Of a stretch of 64,000 nt of DNA, positions 8,802 to 17,942 are shown piece after piece. Origin of the DNA: Actinopolymorpha singaporensis (GTDB lineage Bacteria; Actinomycetota; Actinomycetes; Propionibacteriales; Actinopolymorphaceae). A program made the position numbers and the translations under genes. Below the pieces are notes generated by a model. It was given only the letters and a program-made list of their open reading frames with translations, was not told where the DNA came from and did not search any database. The stretch's first letter is position 1, and the number at the start of each line of letters is the position of its first letter. The stretch spans positions 806,001 through 870,000 of the forward strand of contig NZ_LT629732.1 of assembly GCF_900104745.1 (NCBI RefSeq), read 5' to 3'.

Positions 8802-11600
8802 ATGGAGCCAGACCGGCCGGCGACCAAGGTCACCCCGGACGAGGGCAGGCAGGACGATGTCCTGCCGGCCGAGGGCGGGCAGGACAAGGTCATGCAGGAC
8901 GAAGCCGGGCAGACCGTCCCGACCACCCGGACCGTCCGCGCGGTCCTCACCGACGGACGGGTCGTGGAGTTGCGCCCCCTCGGTCCGGGCGACCTCGACG
9001 ACCTGCTTCGGCTGCACCAGGACCTTCCCGAGCGCGACACCTACCTGCGGTTCTTCACCACCCATCCGGTCGGCCTGCCCGAGCTACTGGGTCCGCTCGT
9101 CCAGCCCGGTGACGCCCACCGGCTCACCGTCGGCGCGTTCGCCGGGCAGACCCTGATCGGCGCCGCCCACTACGAGGTGTTGTCGGACCCGGCCGAGGCC
9201 GAGGTCGCGATCGTCGTCGACCACCGGCAACAGGCGCAAGGCCTGGGCACGCTGCTGCTGGAGCACCTCGCGTCCGCGGCCCGGCGCCGCGGGGTACGGC
9301 GGCTCGTGGCGGAGGTGCTCACCGAGAACGCCGCCATGGTCAGGGTGTTCCGCGACGCGGGGCTGCCGATGACGATGCGACTGGAGGGTTCGTCGTACCT
9401 CGTGACCCTGCGGCTCGTCGAGGGGGCTTCGAGCTACGCGGCCGCCGTCGGCGAGCGGGAACGCCTCGCCGACGTGGCCAGCCTGGGCGCCCTGCTGCGG
9501 CCGAAGGCCGTCGCGGTCGTGGGCGCCAGCCGACGGCCGGAGGCGGTGGGGCACGCGGTGCTGGCCAACCTGCTGGCCGGCGGCTACACGGGCACCGCCC
9601 ACGCGGTCAACCCGCACGCCGACGTCGTGGCGCACGTTCGGTGCGTCCCCACCGCACGCGACCTGCCGGCCGGCGTCGACCTGGCCGTCCTGTGTGTCCC
9701 GGCCGCAGCGGTCGCGCAGGCGGCGGAGGAATGCGGTGAACGCGGCGTCCGCGCGCTGGTCGTCATCACCTCCGGCGTGACCGACCATCCAGAACGCGCC
9801 GACGCGTTGCGGGCCGCAGTACGCAAGTACGGCATGCGGATGGTCGGCCCCAACTGCCTCGGCGTGATCAACACCGCCGAGGACGTACGGCTGAACGCGA
9901 CGTTCGCCCGCGGTCCGGCGCCCGCCGGGCGAGTCGGTGTCGTCACCCAGTCCGGCGGGGTGGGGATCGCTTTGCTGGAGCAGTTCGCCGCCGTGGAGCT
10001 CGGCGTCTCCAGCCTGGTGTCGACCGGCGACAAGTTCGACGTCAGCAGCAACGACCTGCTGATGTGGTGGCAGCGCGACGAGGCCACGGACCTGGCCGTG
10101 ATCTACGTGGAGTCGTTCGGAAACCCGCGCAAGTTCGGGGTCCTGGCGCGTGCGCTGGCCGCGCGCAAGCCGGTGTTGGCAGTACGAACCGGCACCAGCG
10201 AGGTCGCCCGGCGCGCCGCCGCCTCACACACGGCCGCGTCCGCGACCCCGGCGGTCAACCGGGACGCGTTGTTCGAACAGGCAGGCGTACTCGCGATGGA
10301 CAGCCTCAGCGAGGTCGTGGCCACCGCCTGCGTGCTGAGCTGGCAGCCGCTGCCCACCGGCAGGCGGGTCGCGGTGATCGGCAACGTCGGCGGGATCGGC
10401 GTCCTCGCCGCCGACGCCTGTGCACGCCAGGGCCTCACCCTCCCCGAGCTCGGCGAGGTGACCCGCGCCGAACTCCGCTCGGTGCTGCCACCGACGGCCA
10501 GCCTGCACAACCCTGTCGACACCACCGCGGACGTACCCGACGAGGTCTTCCACCAGTGTGTGCGGGCGGTGCTCGAGGATCCGGGAGTGGACGCGGTGCT
10601 GGTGCTGACGGCACCGACCGCAGTGACCGATCCGCTTCCCAGGCTGGCGGACGAGGTGCCCTGGGAGCTCGGCCTGCCGGTCGTCGCGGTGCGGGTCGGA
10701 CAGACGGCGGTGGTCGACGCGCTGCACCCCACCGACCCCGCCACGGGGCGGCCGGTGCCGGTGTTCAGTGACCCCGCCCACGCTGCCGTCGCGCTGGGCA
10801 AGGCGGTGCGGTACGGCACCTGGCGCAACCGTCCGGCCGGGACCGTACCCGACCTGCCGAACATCGACGTGGACGCGGCCCGCGGGCTCGTCGCGGAGTT
10901 CCTCACCGCGCACCCGGACGGCGGCTGGCTGGATCCCGAGGGCGTGGTCATGCTGCTCGAGCGCGTGGGCCTGCCGATGGCCGGCGTCCGGGTCGCCCGG
11001 AACGCCGACGAGGCGGCGATGGCCTTCGCCGAGCTCGGCGGGCGGCCGGTGGCGCTCAAGGCCGCGGCGGCGGACGTACTGCACAAGAGCCGGGTCGGCG
11101 GGGTACTGCTGGACCTGTCCGACGAGGCGGCCGTACGCGACGGTTTCGGCGTACTGCACGAGCGTTTCGGATCGGCGCTCACCGGCGTCGTCGTTCAGCC
11201 GATGGCCGCGCCGGGGCGCGAGCTGCTCGTGGGGGTGAGCGGCGATCCGACGTTCGGTCCGCTGGTGGCGTTCGGATTGGGCGGGGTCGACACCGACCTC
11301 GTCGGCGACCGTACGTACCGGCTGGTGCCGCTCACCGACCTGGACGCCCGCGAGATGCTGACCGCGCTGCGGGCGGGGCCGGCGTTGTTCGGGGAACGCG
11401 CCGACCCCCGACTGGACACCGACGGCATCGTGGACGTGTTGCTGCGTGTCGGCCGGCTCGCCGAACTGGTCCCCGAGGTCGCCGAACTCGACCTGAACCC
11501 GGTCGTGGCGACCACCAGTTCGTGTGTGGTGGTTGACGCGCGGGTGCGGCTCGCGCCGGCCGAGCCCGGCGACCCCTTCCTGCGCAGGCTGCGCACCTGA
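8802..11600 (+). CDS. GNAT acetyltransferase fused to NDP-forming acyl-CoA synthetase (Pat-like)
   Basis: 932 residues: a GNAT domain at about 50-210 (acetyl-CoA loop around QGLGTLL), then the acyl-CoA synthetase CoA-binding domain (VVGASRRPEAVGHAV), succinyl-CoA-ligase-like domains and a C-terminal ATP-grasp domain. Such fusions include protein lysine acetyltransferases (PatZ/Pat) that switch off acetyl-CoA synthetase; the N-terminal GNAT order is the one found in actinomycetes. An SHT motif sits in AAASHTAAS, where catalytic ADP-forming synthetases carry the phosphorylated histidine. ACGGAG stands 5 nt before ATG 8802. The first 45 residues are a Gly/Asp/Gln-rich imperfect repeat. Confidence 0.85.
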   Translation: MEPDRPATKVTPDEGRQDDVLPAEGGQDKVMQDEAGQTVPTTRTVRAVLTDGRVVELRPLGPGDLDDLLRLHQDLPERDTYLRFFTTHPVGLPELLGPLVQPGDAHRLTVGAFAGQTLIGAAHYEVLSDPAEAEVAIVVDHRQQAQGLGTLLLEHLASAARRRGVRRLVAEVLTENAAMVRVFRDAGLPMTMRLEGSSYLVTLRLVEGASSYAAAVGERERLADVASLGALLRPKAVAVVGASRRPEAVGHAVLANLLAGGYTGTAHAVNPHADVVAHVRCVPTARDLPAGVDLAVLCVPAAAVAQAAEECGERGVRALVVITSGVTDHPERADALRAAVRKYGMRMVGPNCLGVINTAEDVRLNATFARGPAPAGRVGVVTQSGGVGIALLEQFAAVELGVSSLVSTGDKFDVSSNDLLMWWQRDEATDLAVIYVESFGNPRKFGVLARALAARKPVLAVRTGTSEVARRAAASHTAASATPAVNRDALFEQAGVLAMDSLSEVVATACVLSWQPLPTGRRVAVIGNVGGIGVLAADACARQGLTLPELGEVTRAELRSVLPPTASLHNPVDTTADVPDEVFHQCVRAVLEDPGVDAVLVLTAPTAVTDPLPRLADEVPWELGLPVVAVRVGQTAVVDALHPTDPATGRPVPVFSDPAHAAVALGKAVRYGTWRNRPAGTVPDLPNIDVDAARGLVAEFLTAHPDGGWLDPEGVVMLLERVGLPMAGVRVARNADEAAMAFAELGGRPVALKAAAADVLHKSRVGGVLLDLSDEAAVRDGFGVLHERFGSALTGVVVQPMAAPGRELLVGVSGDPTFGPLVAFGLGGVDTDLVGDRTYRLVPLTDLDAREMLTALRAGPALFGERADPRLDTDGIVDVLLRVGRLAELVPEVAELDLNPVVATTSSCVVVDARVRLAPAEPGDPFLRRLRT

Positions 11601-11702
11601 GTCGCACGCCGGCCGGGCGTGTGGAACCCGAGTGGCCGGGCGATGACCTGGGGTCGCCGGGAGGTATGCGACACCGGCCAGCCGGTGGGCGGGAGGCGTC
11701 AG

Positions 11703-12965
11703 GTGGTCGAGTCCGAGTACGACGTGGTGGTGGTCGGCGCCGGCATGGCCGGCCTGGTCGCCGCCCTCGACCTGGTCGCCGCCGGCTGCACGGTCACCGT
11801 GCTAGAACGCGAGGCGCGTCCGGGTGGTCGCGTCGCCTCCGACCACCGGTCCGGGTTCACCCTCGACCGCGGGTTCCAGTTGCTCAACACGTCCTACCCC
11901 CAGGTGCGGCGACGGCTCGACCTGCCGGCGCTCGATCCGCGTCCGTTCACCGCCGGAGCGCTGGTGCGGTACGCCGGCAGGCTGCACCGATTGGGCGACC
12001 CGCGCCGCCACCCGGCGGACCTGCCCGCCACGATCGGTTCGAGTCTGCTGCCGTGGCAGGCGAAGCTCGCGCTGGCCGCCTACTCCGCCGACGTGGGGTT
12101 CACGCCAGTACGCCGGCTGCTGCAGGCGGAGGAGACCACGGCCGCGGAGTCGCTACGCAGACGCCGGCTCGCCGGTCCCGCGGTGGAGAGGTTCCTGCGC
12201 CCGTTCCTGTCCGGCGTACTCGCCGAGGACCAGCTCACCACCTCGAGCAGGTTCGTCGACCTGGTGTGGCGCAGCTTCGTCCGCGGCACCGTCATCGTTC
12301 CCGCGGCAGGTATGGGAGCGATTCCAGCCCAGGTGACGGACCGGCTGCCGGCCGGAGCCCTCCGTACCGGCGTCGAGGTGGAGGAGGTCGCCCCCGGGCT
12401 TGTCCGGTACGACGGAAACGAGGTGCGTGCGCGTGCCGTCGTGGTCGCCACCGACCCGGCCACTGCCGGCAGACTCCTGCCGGGGTTGAGGATTCCGCCC
12501 CTTCGCGGGCTCACGACCTACTACCACGCCGCGCCCGAACCGCCGTTGGCCGAGCCGACCCTGCTCCTCGACGGCGCCGAGGACAGGACCATCGTCAACA
12601 CCGTCGTACTCACCGCGGCGGCCCCGTCGTACTCCACCGACGGCCGGGCACTGATCTCCACCTCCGTCCTCGGACCGACCGGTCGCGGCGGCGGCGCCCC
12701 GCCGGACGAGTCGGAGCTCCGGCCACGGCTGTCCGCGCTGTACGGCGTACCCACCGACTCGTGGGAACACGTCGAGACCGCTGTGGTCCGCGAGGCGCTG
12801 CCGGCCGCCCCGCCTCCGCTCGGCGATCTTCGTAAGCCGGTCGACCTGGGCGAAGGGCTGTTCGTGGCCGGCGACCACCGGGACACCCCGTCCACCCAAG
12901 GCGCGATGGCCAGCGGCACCCGCGCTGCCCGTGCCGTCCTGCGCCACCTCGGCGACGCCGGTTGA
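11703..12965 (+). CDS. FAD-dependent oxidoreductase, amine oxidase/phytoene desaturase type
   Basis: Flavoprotein of about 420 residues. The N-terminus shows the FAD dinucleotide-binding fold VVVVGAGMAGL followed by the acidic end of strand 2 (VLEREARPGGRV) typical of monoamine oxidases and carotenoid desaturases. The C-terminus has the second FAD contact GLFVAGDHRDTPSTQGAMASG. GTG 11703 is preferred to upstream starts because GGGAGG stands six bases before it. The gene follows the acetyltransferase/synthetase fusion by about 100 bp. No carotenoid or polyamine genes are nearby, so the substrate is open. Confidence 0.82.
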   Translation: MVESEYDVVVVGAGMAGLVAALDLVAAGCTVTVLEREARPGGRVASDHRSGFTLDRGFQLLNTSYPQVRRRLDLPALDPRPFTAGALVRYAGRLHRLGDPRRHPADLPATIGSSLLPWQAKLALAAYSADVGFTPVRRLLQAEETTAAESLRRRRLAGPAVERFLRPFLSGVLAEDQLTTSSRFVDLVWRSFVRGTVIVPAAGMGAIPAQVTDRLPAGALRTGVEVEEVAPGLVRYDGNEVRARAVVVATDPATAGRLLPGLRIPPLRGLTTYYHAAPEPPLAEPTLLLDGAEDRTIVNTVVLTAAAPSYSTDGRALISTSVLGPTGRGGGAPPDESELRPRLSALYGVPTDSWEHVETAVVREALPAAPPPLGDLRKPVDLGEGLFVAGDHRDTPSTQGAMASGTRAARAVLRHLGDAG

Positions 12966-13078
12966 GATCCCGGCTGGGACGTCCGACCGGTTCAGGCCGA
13001 CCTCGGCGCCACCTTCCCCGGTGGGTTCGCGCGGTGCCTACAGTGCCGAACGTGCCGAGCGACAGCGTGCCGAACGGA

Positions 13079-15043
13079 ATGAGCGTGCCGAGTGAACCGA
13101 GCGTGCCGAGTGAACCGAGCCGGCCGACCGTACTGACTGACGAGCCGACCGACTCGGCGACCGAAGGGGCGACCGACGCTATCCCGCTGATCGATTCGAA
13201 CGACGTGGCCGTGCCTCCGGAATGGGCCCGGTTGCAGCGTGAGCTGCTGGCGGCCTCGGAGCAGGCGGCGCTCGAGTTCGTCGACTGTTACGCACGCCCG
13301 GACGGCACCCTGCCGTGGCGGGAGTCCTGGCCGGGCATGGACGGTTCGGACGACCCGTACGAGGGGTTCCAGGGACTGCCGATGCTGTACCTGCTCGGTG
13401 GGCGCACCGAACTCCTCACCCTCGCCCGCCGCCAGTGGGACGCGGTCACCTGGCAGTGGACGGAGTACGGCCAGATCCACCGCGAGTTCGACGCGTACTA
13501 CGACTGGATGCACCACGGCGAGGCGAACAACCTCCTGTATCTGCTGGCGCTGGCCGACCCGACGAGTGTGAAGGAACGCCAGCGGGCGGTGCGGTTCGCG
13601 GGCTTCTACACCGGCGAGGACCCGGAGGCGGCGAACTACGACCCGGACCGCCGGCTGATCCGCTCGCCGCTGACCGGCTCGCGCGGCCCGCGGTTCACCG
13701 TCACCGCCGAGGACTGGAGCACCCACCGGGAGGTGCTGGACAACTACCCGCCGCCGTTCGAGGACCTGCCGGGGGTCACCGGGCCCACGTGCCCGTGGAC
13801 CGACGACGCGACGTACGCACACATCCTGGACCGGATGAACGCCCGGATGACCCGTGGCGACGTACCGCTGAACCTCACCGCGACCAGCCTGCTGACGCAC
13901 GCCTACCTGTTCACCGGGGAGGTTCGCTACCGCGACTGGGTGCTCGGCTATCGCGCCGCCTGGCGGGAGCGCGCCGAGCGCAACGGTGGCTTGCTTCCGG
14001 ACAACGTCGGGCCCGACGACGTGATCGGGCAGTACATGGACGGCGCGTGGTGGGGCGGCTACTACGGCTGGCGCTGGCCGCACGGCGCCCACCAGATCCT
14101 CGAGGCGGTGGCGATCGCCTGCACCAACGGCGTTCTGCTCGACGGGAAGCTTTCGCACCTGGACCTGATTCGTTCCCAGCTCGACGCGTTGTGGGACCTC
14201 GGACATGACGACCAGACCGGACCGGGCGGCCGGGTGGTGCCGCACCGGCATGTCGACGCCGGCTGGACGGACTACCGGCGGCCGGACGCGCGTGTGCCCG
14301 TCGCGTGCTGGAGCGTGAGCCACACGACGGAGGACCTGGACCGGGTGCTCCGGTTGCCCGGATCGGCGGAGTGGGGAACGCCGACGGACCGGATCGCCAA
14401 GGCCAATGGTGCCGCCAACAGCGAGCACTGGTTCGCGTACGTGCACGGCGCCAACCCGGACTACCCTGCGCAGATCCTGGCCGTCAACCAGCGTCAACTC
14501 CAGGAACGCCTGACCCGGATCCGTTCCGACGACGGCGACCCGGCCGAATGGGACGTCCACCACTGGCAGGACATGAGCCCGGTTTTCGCCGAGGGACTCG
14601 TGCAGACGATGCTGGGTGCGCCGCTGCACGTCTACCACGGCGGTCTGCAGTTCGCGACCGTTCGCTACTTCGACCACGCCGCGCGGCGTCCGGGCCTGCC
14701 GCCCGACGTGGCCGCGCTGGTGGAACACGTCGACGGCTCCTCGGCCACCGTGCACCTGGTCAACTGCGACGCCGACGGGCAACGCGAGGTCGTCGTCCAG
14801 GCAGGCGGATTCGCCGAGCACCACATCGAGCACGCCACCGTGCTCGGCGCCGACGTCGACGCCGCGCAGGTCGCGGTTGACAGTCGTTGGCTGCGCGTAC
14901 GCCTCGCCCCCAGCGGGCAGATCCGGCTGCGGCTTTCCATGCGCCGGTTCCTCAACGACCCGACGTACGACACACCCTGGGTCAGCCGCGCCGACCAGCC
15001 CGCGCTGATCCGTTCCCGCGATCTCTCGGAGTTCGGCGGGTAG
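13079..15043 (+). CDS. Uncharacterised protein, possible alpha-toroid carbohydrate-active fold
   Basis: Unrecognised protein of about 654 residues. No signal peptide or membrane segment is seen. It is rich in aromatic residues and conserved-looking blocks such as DGAWWGGYYGWRWPHG and PWTDDATYAHILDRMN, with helical stretches reminiscent of (alpha/alpha)6 glycosidases or lyases; this is a resemblance, not an assignment. The C-terminal 100 residues look like a beta domain. The start is uncertain: ATG 13079, GTG 13034 and TTG 12962 are in frame, and the N-terminus encodes a Val-Pro-Ser-Glu-Pro repeat from an 18-bp DNA duplication. It lies just after the FAD oxidoreductase on the same strand. Confidence 0.6.
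   Translation: MSVPSEPSVPSEPSRPTVLTDEPTDSATEGATDAIPLIDSNDVAVPPEWARLQRELLAASEQAALEFVDCYARPDGTLPWRESWPGMDGSDDPYEGFQGLPMLYLLGGRTELLTLARRQWDAVTWQWTEYGQIHREFDAYYDWMHHGEANNLLYLLALADPTSVKERQRAVRFAGFYTGEDPEAANYDPDRRLIRSPLTGSRGPRFTVTAEDWSTHREVLDNYPPPFEDLPGVTGPTCPWTDDATYAHILDRMNARMTRGDVPLNLTATSLLTHAYLFTGEVRYRDWVLGYRAAWRERAERNGGLLPDNVGPDDVIGQYMDGAWWGGYYGWRWPHGAHQILEAVAIACTNGVLLDGKLSHLDLIRSQLDALWDLGHDDQTGPGGRVVPHRHVDAGWTDYRRPDARVPVACWSVSHTTEDLDRVLRLPGSAEWGTPTDRIAKANGAANSEHWFAYVHGANPDYPAQILAVNQRQLQERLTRIRSDDGDPAEWDVHHWQDMSPVFAEGLVQTMLGAPLHVYHGGLQFATVRYFDHAARRPGLPPDVAALVEHVDGSSATVHLVNCDADGQREVVVQAGGFAEHHIEHATVLGADVDAAQVAVDSRWLRVRLAPSGQIRLRLSMRRFLNDPTYDTPWVSRADQPALIRSRDLSEFGG
13083..13118 (+). repeat. 18-bp tandem duplication in the N-terminal coding region
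   Basis: Two perfect copies of gcgtgccgagtgaaccga (13083-13100 and 13101-13118), with further partial gtgccga units upstream. They encode repeated Val-Pro-Ser-Glu-Pro-Ser. This is simple slippage-type repetition next to an uncertain start codon. Confidence 0.8.
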
Positions 15044-15049
15044 TGCCCC

Positions 15050-16465
15050 TCAGAACGGTGGGAGGTCATCGTCGGCCGTTCCCGTTGTGGCGCTGACCGC
15101 TGGGTCATCGACGGCCGGGTCGGTGAGGGATGGTGTTCGGCTGTGGTACTGCCGGCCGTGGGGGTCGGTGAGGGTGTGTTCGCCGGGTCCGGTCTGGTGG
15201 AGTTTCCAGTCGCGGTCGGTTTTGGCTTTGTGGTGGCGCGGGCAGAGCGGTGCGATGTTGTCCACGGCTGTTTCTCCGCCGTGGGCGTGTTCGGTGTTGT
15301 GGTCGAGGTGGCAGGTGGCGGCGGGTCTCCTGCAGGTGGTCCATACGCAGCGCTGGTCGCGGGCATGCACCAGCTCTGCCTGCAGCCCGCGCAGGAACCT
15401 CGCCGGTATCGGGTGCAGATGTAACAGTCGCCCGGTGACGGGGTGGGTGACCCCGACGGAGAATCTGGCTTCGGGGTTGTCGAGGTGGTTCGCGACGATG
15501 CGGCGGGCCACCTCGGTGATGACCGGCCCGAACCCGCCGAGCTCACCGGGCTGGGCGGACAGCCCCATCAGGGTGGTCAGCGGGATGGTCAGCTGCACCT
15601 TGGCGCGCGTTCGTATCGGCCCCCAGCTCGGCTGCGAGGACGACCAGGGCGGCGGTGTGGGTGGTGGTGTCGGGTTGCCCCTCGGTGGATCAGGCGGGTC
15701 GGCCGTTTCGTCGGGTCGGCGGTTCTGCCGCGGGATCTGACCCGCGGTAGGCCGCCCGCCGTCGGGAGCAGCGGTGTGAGCAGCTGCACTGCCTGTGGCT
15801 GCGCCGCGTTCCGCTGCGTTCTGCCCGATGGGGCTGCTATCTGCGTCCTCTGCGGCTGCGCTGCGCGCGGCGGCGTCGTGGGCTTCAGCGTCGTGGGCGG
15901 TGGAGCAGTGGCAGGGGGTGTAGTGGGCGGTGGTGTTTGCGGTTCCGGCGGGAGCGCAGTCGCCGCAGTCACAGTCGGCGCTGTGCAGGTCGTGGTCGGG
16001 GTAGCGGTGAACCGCACAGCACCCCTGCTCGCCGCGCTGTTCAGCGTCACGCGGCGTTTCCTCCCGCGGCGTCTCGTCCTGCTCGGCCTCGTCCTGCTCA
16101 GACTGGTGCTGCTCAGCCTCACCCTTCTTGGTCTGCTTCTGCACCGCACCCTGCGCTGCCTGGTCCTGCCAGGTGTGGTTGGTGGCCGCTGGGACCGAGC
16201 AGTCTTTGATGTCGGCGGTGCCGGTGAGTAGGGCGGCGGCGGCGACGTCGGCGCGGAGTTGGCTGAGGGTGCGCGAGTCTCCGGACGATTTGACTGCGCG
16301 GGCGATGGCGTCGATGTAGCCGTACGCCTCGGCGGCCTGGTCTGCGGACAGGCCGCGGATGGCGAGGTCGGCGACGCCGTCGACGGCGGGCCAGATCGCG
16401 ACGTTCCGCCCGGACCTGGCCGCCCGGTGCCGTTTGGCCGCGGCGTCGGGGTCTGCCGTGACAAC
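15050..16465 (-). pseudogene. DUF222 (13E12 family) HNH endonuclease, 5'-truncated
   Basis: The intact C-terminal part carries an HNH nuclease motif: CRRPAATCHLDHNTEHAHGG followed by NIAPLCPRHHKAK. Reading the same frame upstream of the nearest start codon (GTG 16144) gives clear DUF222 sequence (ADPDAAAKRHRAARSGRN, LSADQAAEAYGYIDAIARA) back to about 16465. There the homology stops, and an in-frame TAG lies at 16517-16519. No start codon precedes the DUF222 part, so the first ~180 residues of the usual protein appear lost. An HNH-only protein could still start at GTG 16144. A long Glu/Gln/Thr/Ala-rich linker separates the domains. 13E12 genes are repeated in many actinomycetes, which makes recombination a likely cause. 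Confidence 0.72.
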
Positions 16466-16488
16466 CTCAAGTTGTCTGCACGGAACGC

Positions 16489-17220
16489 TCAGTCGTCTTG
16501 CGTACGACCGGACACGCTACGGGCGAGCCGAAAGCCGAGGTCGTCGATCGCGAACGAGGGATGGCTTCGGCGGCGGACGGTGGCACCGCAGCCACGCGCC
16601 TCCTCGGCCCACCCGCCGCCGCGGAAGATGTGGTAGGAGCCGTAGACCTCCTCGTCGTAGAGGTCCCAGCACCACTCCCAGACGTTGCCCAGCATGTCGA
16701 ACAGTCCCCAGGGGTTCGGCGCCTTGCCGCCGACGTCGTGCGGCCGTCCTCCGGAGTTGTCGGCGTACCAGGCGATGTCGTCGAGTTCGCCGTAGCGGTA
16801 TCCGGTAGTGCCCGCCTTGCAGGCGTACTGCCACTCCGCCTCGGTCGGCAGCCGGTAACCGTCGGCTGCGCGGTCCCAGATCACGTCGCCGGCGCGCGGG
16901 TCGCGGGAGTACGCCGGGCGGAGTCCGTGCCGGGCCGAGAGCTTGTTGCACAGGTCGACCGCGTCGAACCAGTTGACGTTCGTCACCGGAAAGGCATCAC
17001 TCGCCGATCCCGCGGATTCGGCCGCGGTGGCGGCACGGTGAAGGTTCACCGTGACCGGGACGCGCGCCAGCCAGAAGGGCGCGAGCTCGACCTGCCACCG
17101 AGCGCCGATCCGGTCGTCCCGTAGGTCGACGCAGCCACCGGGGATCTCGACCATCGCCGGCGCGGTCGGGTCGTCGGTGGGCAGGTGCACGTGGAGTCCC
17201 TTCGGGCTGAACGGTCCCAT
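16489..17220 (-). CDS. SUMF1/formylglycine-generating-enzyme-like protein
   Basis: About 243 residues from ATG 17220 (an in-frame GTG lies at 17280). Family hallmarks are visible: PVTNVNWFDAVDLCNKLS, RLPTEAEWQYACKAG, NPWGLFDMLGNVWEWC and a C-terminal GFR. In true formylglycine-generating enzymes a Cys pair (spaced as in SYLCHDSYC) activates sulfatases; here the region reads GGGWAEEARGCGATVRRR, so only the second cysteine is kept. It is therefore probably a SUMF1-fold protein with another role. Its 3' end abuts the DUF222 remnant. No sulfatase gene is in the window. Confidence 0.8.
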   Translation of the reverse strand: MGPFSPKGLHVHLPTDDPTAPAMVEIPGGCVDLRDDRIGARWQVELAPFWLARVPVTVNLHRAATAAESAGSASDAFPVTNVNWFDAVDLCNKLSARHGLRPAYSRDPRAGDVIWDRAADGYRLPTEAEWQYACKAGTTGYRYGELDDIAWYADNSGGRPHDVGGKAPNPWGLFDMLGNVWEWCWDLYDEEVYGSYHIFRGGGWAEEARGCGATVRRRSHPSFAIDDLGFRLARSVSGRTQDD

Positions 17221-17438
17221 GAGGTCGACTCGGGAGGTCGGCTCGGCGCAACCATAGGCGGAGCCCGCATCCGACCGCACCCGGATTTGACTTCTCTTTC
17301 ACCGTCACCAATGTGACGGCCGACCTACGAGGATCGGCAGCGATCATGTCGACACCAAGCCGCAAGACAAGTGCCCGTAGCTGCACGACTCGATGTTCTC
17401 CGGCGGCGTCAAGGTTGCCGTCAAGTAGCAGTTGACGT

Positions 17439-17471
17439 GCCGGGGCCGCGGTCGCCACACGCGGCCCCGGC
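17439..17471 (-). terminator. Strong hairpin downstream of the MMPL operon
   Basis: A perfect 12-bp stem (17439-17450 with 17460-17471) around a 9-nt loop, all G/C except the loop. It lies just beyond the stop of the last gene of the minus-strand MMPL operon. No U-run follows, as is common for actinobacterial terminator hairpins. Confidence 0.6.
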
Positions 17472-17486
17472 CCTTCGGGCAGGGGT

Positions 17487-17942
17487 TCACCGACCGCCCT
17501 TCGGCGCGGGCACAAGGCGGCACAGCAGCGCCGCGACCGCGCCGGTGACAGCGCCGACGAGCAGGCCGGTGACGAGACTGGACACGACGGCGGCGGCACG
17601 GATGATGCGTTCCTGCGCTGTGGGGTCGAGGCCGGCGAGGTTGCCGCCGAGCGCCGGCGGCCGCGCTCCGAAGCTCTCCTCCCACAGCAGCTGGTGCCCG
17701 GCGGCGAGGAACACCGCGTAGATCGCGCCGATCACCACGACGGTCAGGAACGGACGTGGCGGCCGCCGCCACAGCACGGCCGCGATCCAGCACAACGGCG
17801 GCAGGAACACGAACAGCCCGTTGACGAACGTGCCCTCCTCGATGACGTCGAGGTCGTGCAGCACCACCCGGGGGGCTGCCAGTGCGGCGAGCCCGACCAG
17901 TGCCGGCCAGGAGAATCCCAGTACGCGCGTCGCCCGGCTCAT
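17487..17942 (-). CDS. Small integral membrane protein of unknown function
   Basis: 151 residues with about four hydrophobic segments (near 8-25, 42-60, 66-85 and 118-145). No family recognised. Its ATG (17942) overlaps the stop of the preceding DUF1772-like gene (ATGA), so it is translationally coupled as the third gene of the MMPL operon. A strong hairpin follows its stop. An accessory role to the transporter is inferred from the coupling only. Confidence 0.72.
   Translation of the reverse strand: MSRATRVLGFSWPALVGLAALAAPRVVLHDLDVIEEGTFVNGLFVFLPPLCWIAAVLWRRPPRPFLTVVVIGAIYAVFLAAGHQLLWEESFGARPPALGGNLAGLDPTAQERIIRAAAVVSSLVTGLLVGAVTGAVAALLCRLVPAPKGGR

Noticed and set aside
6019..9156. 1045-codon plus-strand frame
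   Set aside because: Antisense to the P-type ATPase; low-complexity His/Arg/Gln translation with no motif.
17344..17465. Short minus-strand frame ending with a Cys/Ser/Thr-rich stretch (CSYGHLSCG), like a lanthipeptide core
   Set aside because: No leader peptide, no ribosome site, its first part is the terminator hairpin, and no LanM/LanB-type gene is present.
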